Shown here: in pieces, positions 59,001 to 64,000 of the stretch | Layout of the letters: every line of letters begins with the position of its first letter | Position numbering within the stretch: the stretch's first letter is position 1 | Origin: Lucinisca nassula | Taxonomy: Eukaryota > Mollusca > Bivalvia > Lucinida > Lucinidae | Reading direction: 5' to 3' | Assembly: GCA_963580285.1 (NCBI GenBank) | Contig: CAUZLF010000753.1 | Coordinates: 62,001-126,000, forward strand | DNA length: 64,000 nt | The notes under the pieces: generated by a model | Seen by the model: only the letters and a program-made list of their open reading frames with translations | What the model was told of the DNA's origin: nothing | Database searches by the model: none | Position numbers and translations under genes: made by a program

Positions 59001-59149
59001 CCCTTTTTATACCAAATGGAATCTTCCTCCTTACATATGACTTTTTCCCAGTGTACATGGATACATGTGGTACAACAGAAAACGAGTATAACTTTGCGCA
59101 TCGTTTGCCCCACGTTTGCACAGTATCTATTCTAAAAAAATCGGTAAGG

Positions 59150-59260
59150 ATGAAGGGATTTCCTGGTTCAAACAAACTTTTTTACCTGTATATATTTACA
59201 GTTATAATAGGTTATGTTGGGGACGTTGAATCAAATCCTGGTTCAATTTCCCTAAAATGA
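59150..59260 (+). pseudogene. N-terminal segment with 2A-like motif, terminal proline lost
   Basis: The peptide from 59150 starts MKGFPGSNKLFYLYIF, a hydrophobic leader, and ends GDVESNPGS before a short tail. It matches the D-x-E-x-N-P-G-P consensus except that the last residue is Ser (TCA at 59243-59245) instead of Pro. 2A-like sequences at the N terminus are known in APE-type non-LTR retrotransposons, where they cause ribosome skipping. The serine change should abolish this. The ORF can be extended upstream to 58919, but that part lies in SINE-A. Confidence 0.75.
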
Positions 59261-60720
59261 CAGTTCACATTTTCCCTGTGGACTTTGTCAAAGAAGTGTT
59301 GGTTTGGAAGACCGAGGAATTTGTTGTGACACTTGCAATATCTGGTATCACATAGACTGTCAAGGCATGTCATCAACTATGTATAGTCTATATAACAGAT
59401 CATCGAATATGAATGTAGCATGGGAATGCATGAAATGTGGAATGCCAAACTTTTCCACATCTCTGTTTGACACTTCATCTTCTATTGACACTTACAACCA
59501 ATTTGAACCTTTATCAACCCTGACCGAGCCTGACAGTCCGATACCAGATAATATTGGCCCGCCCACTGCAGCTTCTTCGCCCATTGTGCAGCAATCAAAA
59601 AAAGCTAAACCAAAGACCAAAAAGGCGGTCCTTAACCACCCCCTCAGAATATTGATTATGAATTGTCAGTCAATAAAGAACAAAAGGGCTGAACTTAATA
59701 CTATTATCGACTCAGCTAAGCCGGACATCATTTATGGCAATGAGTCCTGGCTAACCCCAGAAATTAAAAACTCAGAAATTTTTCCAGAATCTTTTGAGGC
59801 TATCCGGAAAGACAGAGTTGGGGATGCACATGGAAGTGTCTTTGTGGCTTTCAAGCGAGACCTACTCTGTACAGAAACTCCGGAGTTGGACACCAAATGT
59901 GAATTAGTTTGGTGTAAATTGAACAGCACTGGATGTAGGACTCTGTACCTTGGTTCATTTTATCGCCCACCAGATCAAATTCACATAGAATATCTTGAAG
60001 CTTTTAAATTCATCTTTGTCTGGGATAATGTCAAAGGCAAATGCTCAAATTTTGGTTGGCGGAGACTTCAATTGTGGAGATATTGAATGGAGCAACATGC
60101 AGGTGCCCCATGGGGTATCTAAAAGGCAGACACAGCAACAACTTTTAGATATAATTAAAGAACACTGCCTGGCCCAAGTAATTGATATACCCACCCGACA
60201 AGAAAAGACCCTAGATCTATTACTTTCAAATTCCCCATCCCCAGTTAGTCGAGTTAAGGGGATGCCCCCGATCGGCAAAGCTGATCACGACATAGTCCTT
60301 ATTGAATATGACATAAAAGCAAAACGAATCAGACAAGTCCCGCGTAAAATATATCTATATAAACGTGCGGATATGAATGGTCTGCGAGACCATATGGCGC
60401 GATTTAGGGATTCGTTCCTTTCCTCTGACCTTTCGCACATGTCAGTTAATGATATATGGGTCAATTTTACGACCGAATTAACTGCAGCTATGGAAATGAT
60501 TATCCCATTGAAAATGTCCAAAACAAAGCATAGTACGCCTTGGATCGACAACACGATCAAGCATCTTATTAGAAGACGCAATCGAATCTACATTCGTGCT
60601 CGTAAGTCTAGTAGCCCTGACGTTAAGAGCCATTACAAACGGTTCAGAGCACACGTACAAAAGGTAATAAGAGATGCATATTGGGAGCATGTTAGTAGTA
60701 AGGGTATTGAGCGAGTCTAG
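59150..60720 (+). pseudogene. LINE remnant: 2A-like peptide, PHD finger, endonuclease; reverse transcriptase missing
   Basis: The order is: start at 59150; hydrophobic leader; 2A-like GDVESNPGS (59219-59245); stop at 59258. In another frame from 59256 there is a C4HC3 PHD finger (Cys codons 59277, 59286, 59325, 59334, His 59349, Cys 59358, 59427, 59436), then an exonuclease-endonuclease-phosphatase domain (Asn 59661, Glu 59742, 'SFYRPP'). A frameshift between about 60000 and 60030 moves to the frame with 'GGDFNCGDIEW' and 'ADHDIV'. The pre-RT linker ('PWIDNTIKHLIRRRNRIY') follows and a stop is at 60718. Such proteins belong to CR1/L2/jockey-type LINEs, which nick DNA and reverse transcribe their own RNA. 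Loss of the 3' rather than the 5' end is unusual. Confidence 0.88.
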
Positions 60721-60926
60721 CGCACCCCTAAAAAAAAAAAAAATACACCCCTAAAAAAAAAAAACACACCTATAGGTTTAGACTAATAAAAGTGGGTTTT
60801 GAGATCAAACCCACCATCCCAAACCCACTTTCAGGGAGATCAAACCGACCATCCCAAACCCACTTTCAGGCTCCAAAAAAACACCCGCTAGAGGGGCCCC
60901 CCGAGAAATGATAAAATAAAACTTAC
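60721..60926. repeat. A-rich tracts and short direct repeats at the LINE / virus-like boundary
   Basis: Two 'cacccctaaaaaaaaaaa' tracts are followed by two copies of 'caccatcccaaacccacttt' (about 60811 and 60849). It separates the LINE remnant from the A+T-rich cassette. No obvious terminal inverted repeat can be assigned from one end alone. Confidence 0.6.
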
Positions 60927-61340
60927 TTATTGTCTTTCTTGTTTTATGATTATTGGATTATCCTGACCATCCCCGTTTTCAAATGACAATACTTCTTGTT
61001 GCACAATGTTCCATCTTCTTATTATGTCAGCTCTTTTTATTTCTAAGGCTGTTTTCTCTTCATTTTCAATCGATAGTTTTTTGAGAAGTGTTTTTATTTT
61101 ACATTTTTCGCTTATTTTTTGTTTGCTTAATCTAAACCATAATTTTCTTTTTGCTTTATCTCCAAAATCATCTTTTGCACTTTTTATTCTGGACTCTAAT
61201 AAATCCAAAGTTGTTTTCCTTTCTTCAATGTCGTTATTAAATTGAACAATTTTTCTCTCACACTTAGTTATTTTTTCTTCTATCTCTTCTTTTTCATTAG
61301 TTAACTTAATAAATTTGCTTCCACACTGATCGAAAGACAT
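60927..61340 (-). CDS. Coiled-coil protein, 137 aa, of the virus-like cassette
   Basis: The ORF starts at ATG 61340 and is intronless. The protein is highly charged and almost wholly helical by eye: heptad-like 'EKEEIEEKITKCERKIVQF' and 'LLKKLSIENEEKTALEIKR', with a short basic/aromatic break 'KAKRKLWFRLSKQK' and a C-terminal 'NPIIIKQERQ'. I do not recognise a family. It shares strand, A+T-rich codon use and intronless form with the three genes to the right but is separated from them by ~740 bases that contain a 30-bp tandem repeat and part of a family P repeat. It may therefore be a cassette gene beyond an insertion, or a separate unit. Confidence 0.45.
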   Translation of the reverse strand: MSFDQCGSKFIKLTNEKEEIEEKITKCERKIVQFNNDIEERKTTLDLLESRIKSAKDDFGDKAKRKLWFRLSKQKISEKCKIKTLLKKLSIENEEKTALEIKRADIIRRWNIVQQEVLSFENGDGQDNPIIIKQERQ

Positions 61341-61740
61341 AGTTGAAATAACTGTGTCCCCCGTTCATGATCTGACGTCACTGATCTTTGCGGTTAACCG
61401 CAGCTTACCTTATTTAGGTTTTCGCCTTATTTGACAATACAGTATGCTAAATGGTGAATTCGATTTTTTCGTTGTCAAGCAGGTATTTACTGCTACTAAG
61501 GATGTGTTGACTGTTTATTTTTCTGTCGTTAAGCATGTATTTACTGCTACTAAGGAGGTGTTGAAGGTTTGCGGTTTAAGCGTATTCACAAAATTGAAAT
61601 GAAAAATATTTATTGTGTTTGTTTGCTCAAGTCGTATTTAGTAAGGAATGTGTACATATTACAAACATTTAAGGAGTCTGATCTGGGTCTGCACGTAAAA
61701 AAATGTGTGGTGTACATTCTTTCATATTTCGGGTAATAAA
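61341..61740. other. Non-coding stretch between A+T-rich genes
   Basis: Contains the direct pair 'gtatttactgctactaagga' at about 61482 and 61532, and at 61677-61697 the 3' half of a family P palindromic repeat ('gtctgatctgggtctgcac'), so host-type repeat sequence lies inside or next to the virus-like region. Confidence 0.5.
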
Positions 61741-61978
61741 GGTCTGAAAGTCGTAATCAAAGTACAGAAAGGTCTGAAAGTCGTAATCAAAGTACAGAAA
61801 GGTCTGAAAGTCGTAATCAAAGTACAGAAAGGTCTGAAAGTCGTAATCAAAGTACAGAAAGGTCTGAAAGTCGTAATCAAAGTACAGAAAGGTCTGAAAG
61901 TCGTATTCAAAGTACAGAAAGGTCTGAAAGTCGTAATCAAAGTACAGAAAGGTCTGAAAGTTAATCAAAGTACAGAAA
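61741..61978. repeat. 30-bp tandem repeat, 8 copies
   Basis: Units begin 'ggtctgaaagtcgtaatcaa' and end 'agtacagaaa', starting at 61741, 61771, 61801, 61831, 61861, 61891 (one substitution), 61921 and 61951 (shortened). Because 30 is a multiple of three, one frame on the plus strand and two on the minus strand stay open, giving repetitive ORFs that are not genes. Confidence 0.97.
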
Positions 61979-62082
61979 GGACCGTGTATGCGTAGCTTTT
62001 AACAAATGCATATTTAGTTTATGTGAGAGTTAAAAATAGGTGGGAGGGGGGTCGTTTACTATTATAATTTTATTAAATGAAA

Positions 62083-62661
62083 TCAAGCTTCTCCTATTTT
62101 TTTTTTTACCTCAGCTAAAGCCTGGGCCTTGCCTTCATCAATAAGTTTTTTTCTTTCCGTCTCACTTAATCCTGTTTGTTTTGAATGTATGCTATCTTTC
62201 AGTTTATTATATTTGTCTAATTCATCTAAAATCAATTTAAATTCATTTTCAGATATTTCCCCATCTGTCAAAGCCTTGGAAATCAAGTCTTTAATACTAT
62301 TCAACTTACTATCAGCAATAGTTTTAATCTCATAATGTTTTTGTGTTTTTGCATGTAATTTACGTCTCACTAACTTAACACAAACACCCAGAGATCCACA
62401 CACAACAGCAGCAATTTCCAACGGCAACATAATTGGAACAGATAAACCAACACCAGCCATAATAACACTTGAAGAAATTAATGCAGTATCAACACAATCA
62501 GTAATATTAATTCCACGTTTATACTTTTTGTATAATGCCTTTCTTACATCTCTCTCTTTTATTAATTGTTTTTCTATTTCTGATATCTTTTGTAATCTAT
62601 AATTTTGTCCGTCTTCATTAGGTAAATCTGGATATAAATTCGGGGCTGTAGGTTGCTTCAT
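62083..62661 (-). CDS. Two-helix membrane protein with PTAP and YPDL motifs, virus-like
   Basis: The 192-aa ORF starts at ATG 62661, 2 bp after the stop of the upstream gene. Residues 4-7 are PTAP and 10-13 are YPDL, matching the Tsg101- and ALIX-binding late-domain motifs of budding viruses. Residues ~22-50 are a charged helix. Residues ~59-77 and 79-97 are two hydrophobic, Gly/Val/Ile-rich helices, likely a membrane hairpin. A helical region 'ALTDGEISENEFKLILDELD' (130-149) and a Lys/Glu-rich C-terminus follow. I recall related proteins in virus-like elements of invertebrate genomes but cannot search. Inferred role: virion membrane association or egress. A 'tatatata' box lies just before the start. 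Confidence 0.65.
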   Translation of the reverse strand: MKQPTAPNLYPDLPNEDGQNYRLQKISEIEKQLIKERDVRKALYKKYKRGINITDCVDTALISSSVIMAGVGLSVPIMLPLEIAAVVCGSLGVCVKLVRRKLHAKTQKHYEIKTIADSKLNSIKDLISKALTDGEISENEFKLILDELDKYNKLKDSIHSKQTGLSETERKKLIDEGKAQALAEVKKKIGEA

Positions 62662-62663
62662 TT

Positions 62664-63149
62664 TTATATATATTTTTTGAATTCAATTAATAACGAGGCA
62701 ACACTATTAACTACAGTTTGATTAGCCCCCAGACTTATAAAATTAATAACACTTCCAGCTTCAACAAAAAATGGTTTATCAAAATTATCATGTTTTCTTG
62801 GTATTGTTGTACGCAGAGTAATCTCACACCCCCTCATAACCACCCCATCCACCAACACACCAACTCGCACTTCACCACTTGACCTTTCACTCGACAGGCT
62901 AATACCTGTAATATGACCACGTCTCATCATAACATAGCCAACTTTTGGCTCTCTACCTGCATTTCCAAATGAAAACACCTCACCTCTAATTAAAGGGCCT
63001 TTTGATTCAGCACTTATTGTAATGTCTTCATTTGTATAAGCGTTTTGTAATCTACTATTTAAATCTGTAAATCTTCTATGCAAATCATTAACACGTAAAG
63101 TCAAATTATTCTTATCTGTTGTAAACTTTTTAACACCAAATATACTCAT
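62664..63149 (-). CDS. Fibre-like protein: N-terminal coiled coil, C-terminal beta domain
   Basis: The 161-aa ORF starts at ATG 63149, 13 bp downstream of the stop of the 214-aa gene. Residues ~12-38 show hydrophobic heptad spacing (L16, V20, L23, F27, L30, L34), fitting a trimeric stalk. From ~50 on the protein is beta-strand-like: 'GYVMMRRGHITGISLSS', 'GEVRVGVLVDG', 'ITLRTT', 'PFFVEAGSVINF', and a final 'VNSVASLLIEF'. This tail-stalk-head layout is that of short trimeric attachment fibres of viruses and phages. No sequence match is claimed. It is likely co-transcribed with its neighbours. Confidence 0.6.
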   Translation of the reverse strand: MSIFGVKKFTTDKNNLTLRVNDLHRRFTDLNSRLQNAYTNEDITISAESKGPLIRGEVFSFGNAGREPKVGYVMMRRGHITGISLSSERSSGEVRVGVLVDGVVMRGCEITLRTTIPRKHDNFDKPFFVEAGSVINFISLGANQTVVNSVASLLIEFKKYI

Positions 63150-63162
63150 TTTTATACAATAA

Positions 63163-63807
63163 TTATATAATTTCTAACACACAATTAATTGGCAATCCAT
63201 TGTTGTTTATATTTTCTCCATTCTCATCACAAACGCTTATACTTAATTCTGAAATATCACCATGTGTTAATTGTTTATATTCCGGATTACTAAAACGTGT
63301 ATGAACAATATCACCAAACGATTTATTCTCAACAGAAACAACACCAAGAATATTACTAGGAGCACCATCTAAGAAATTGTAAGCACTGTTTATCTGCTCA
63401 AGATGAACATATAGTTGTTTATAAGGTGCACAATTTAACGGTATTTCTCCCTCATATGTTTGATTTGCGTTAAATCGTCTTTTATTTCCGAGGCCCAACA
63501 TCTCTTTTAATCCTTTGCTTATTTTTAAATCAACGGTCGATGTCAAAAACACTATGCCATTTGTTTCATTTACAGATAATACAATATTATTACTTTGAAA
63601 TATATCTGCTATTTGTTGGAAACTGTAAAATCCTGATGGTAAACGTATTGCTTTATCTGTTCCTTTTTGGATAGATTCATCAATTAAATTATACCAACCT
63701 ATGGTATAAGTAAAACTCTTCAATCCAATTCTCTTATTTCCGCATTTATTATCTACATATTGTTGTAAATATATTGTTTTATTAATATCGGAAATTGTAT
63801 GATACAT
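63163..63807 (-). CDS. Putative virus structural protein (Polinton/adintovirus-type), 214 aa
   Basis: The ORF starts at ATG 63807. Recognisable pattern: 'RLPSGFYSFQQIADIF' near residues 55-70, a 'LKISKGLKEMLGL' block (94-106) like the 'LS..L...LGF' block of proteins that accompany Polinton-like elements in invertebrates, 'QLYVHLEQIN' (131-140), and a C-terminal 'ISELSISVCDENGENI' followed by a strand ending at residue 214. These suggest a beta-rich capsid-associated protein. The assignment is from remembered family patterns and is uncertain. It heads a run of three same-strand genes with 13- and 2-bp gaps. Confidence 0.55.
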   Translation of the reverse strand: MYHTISDINKTIYLQQYVDNKCGNKRIGLKSFTYTIGWYNLIDESIQKGTDKAIRLPSGFYSFQQIADIFQSNNIVLSVNETNGIVFLTSTVDLKISKGLKEMLGLGNKRRFNANQTYEGEIPLNCAPYKQLYVHLEQINSAYNFLDGAPSNILGVVSVENKSFGDIVHTRFSNPEYKQLTHGDISELSISVCDENGENINNNGLPINCVLEII

Positions 63808-63823
63808 TTTTTACACATAAAAA
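63808..63823. promoter_or_regulatory. 16-bp gap between divergent start codons
   Basis: Only 16 bases, all A+T except two C (ttt ttacacataaaaa), separate the ATG at 63807 (minus) from the ATG at 63824 (plus). If both genes are real, their promoters must lie inside coding sequence or this is an extremely short bidirectional promoter. Confidence 0.3.
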
Positions 63824-64000
63824 ATGATACCAAAAGAATTCAAGTACAATCCCAATGCATCATATAACCACAATACTAAATATACAAAAAAGAATATTAA
63901 ACTTGTAAAACAAACAATTTATGTTAACAAAGATGATCATTTTCCAGTAACGTTTCTCAACTTATTTCAAAAATATCAAAATCCAACATTACACACCAAT
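63824..64000 (+). CDS. Start of a divergent ORF, cut by the window edge
   Basis: An uninterrupted frame of 59 codons runs from ATG 63824 to the end of the window, beginning MIPKEFKYNPNASYNHNTKY and rich in Lys, Asn and Tyr like the neighbouring cassette genes. In this A+T-rich DNA 59 open codons are more than expected by chance but not decisive. Family unknown. It would be the first gene of the opposite-strand part of the virus-like element. Confidence 0.45.
   Translation, partial: MIPKEFKYNPNASYNHNTKYTKKNIKLVKQTIYVNKDDHFPVTFLNLFQKYQNPTLHTN

Noticed and set aside
58919..59149. Extension of the LINE N-terminal ORF upstream to 58919
   Set aside because: The first ~90 bases lie inside the SINE-A tail; the ATG at 59150 just before the hydrophobic leader is a better start.
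61669..61995. Repeat-encoded ORFs on both strands across the 30-bp tandem repeat
   Set aside because: The 30-bp unit keeps three frames open; symmetry between strands and lack of coding start context argue against genes.

Overview
The window looks like a repeat-rich piece of a metazoan nuclear genome, most probably a bivalve mollusc. The evidence is several tRNA-derived SINE families, palindromic MITEs, GTCC/GGAC-rich dispersed repeats of a type I associate with bivalves, a PHD-endonuclease (CR1/L2/jockey-type) LINE remnant carrying a 2A-like peptide, and candidate exons with GT-AG splice signals. There is no bacterial operon, rRNA or CRISPR structure. Species cannot be fixed from sequence reading alone.

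Layout. 1-5.3 kb: degenerate tandem repeats (about 150-bp and 365-bp units) with one SINE fragment. 5.3-28.9 kb: a 23.6-kb satellite array of ~104-bp monomers. Blocks of monomers are separated by a ~300-bp spacer containing a three-way-junction-like inverted repeat, GGGAACC palindromes and a TATA-like box. From about 20.0 to 27.2 kb monomers and spacer form a homogenised ~820-bp higher-order repeat. Two recent retro-insertions with clean target-site duplications lie in the array. 28.9-33 kb: a 20-bp minisatellite, then 171-bp and ~165-bp tandem arrays and a dispersed repeat. 34.6-37.5 kb: an element with ~0.5-kb terminal inverted repeats around a 42-bp minisatellite. 37.8-42.3 kb: candidate minus-strand exons, a 1.42-kb short-TIR transposon and ~300-bp repeats. 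43.6-48.3 kb: a 49-bp minisatellite of about 97 copies. 48.4-49.2 kb: nested SINEs. 49.7-50.95 kb: a CRAL-TRIO-N-like exon with its splice donor, tandemly amplified. 51-58.7 kb: dense palindromic MITEs and SINEs. 59.1-60.7 kb: a broken LINE with PHD finger and endonuclease but no reverse transcriptase.

60.9-64.0 kb is different: strongly A+T rich, intronless, with tightly packed ORFs 2-15 bp apart. It encodes a coiled-coil protein, a two-helix membrane protein with adjacent PTAP and YPDL late-domain-like motifs, a coiled-coil plus beta-domain fibre-like protein, and a putative capsid-associated protein. A divergent ORF runs off the right edge. I read this as one end of an endogenous DNA virus or virus-like transposon (Polinton/adintovirus-like). 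The genes would act together in virion structure, attachment and membrane egress. The assignment rests on remembered family patterns and architecture, not on a search.

Almost all other ORFs in the window are by-products of tandem repeats and are not annotated as genes.
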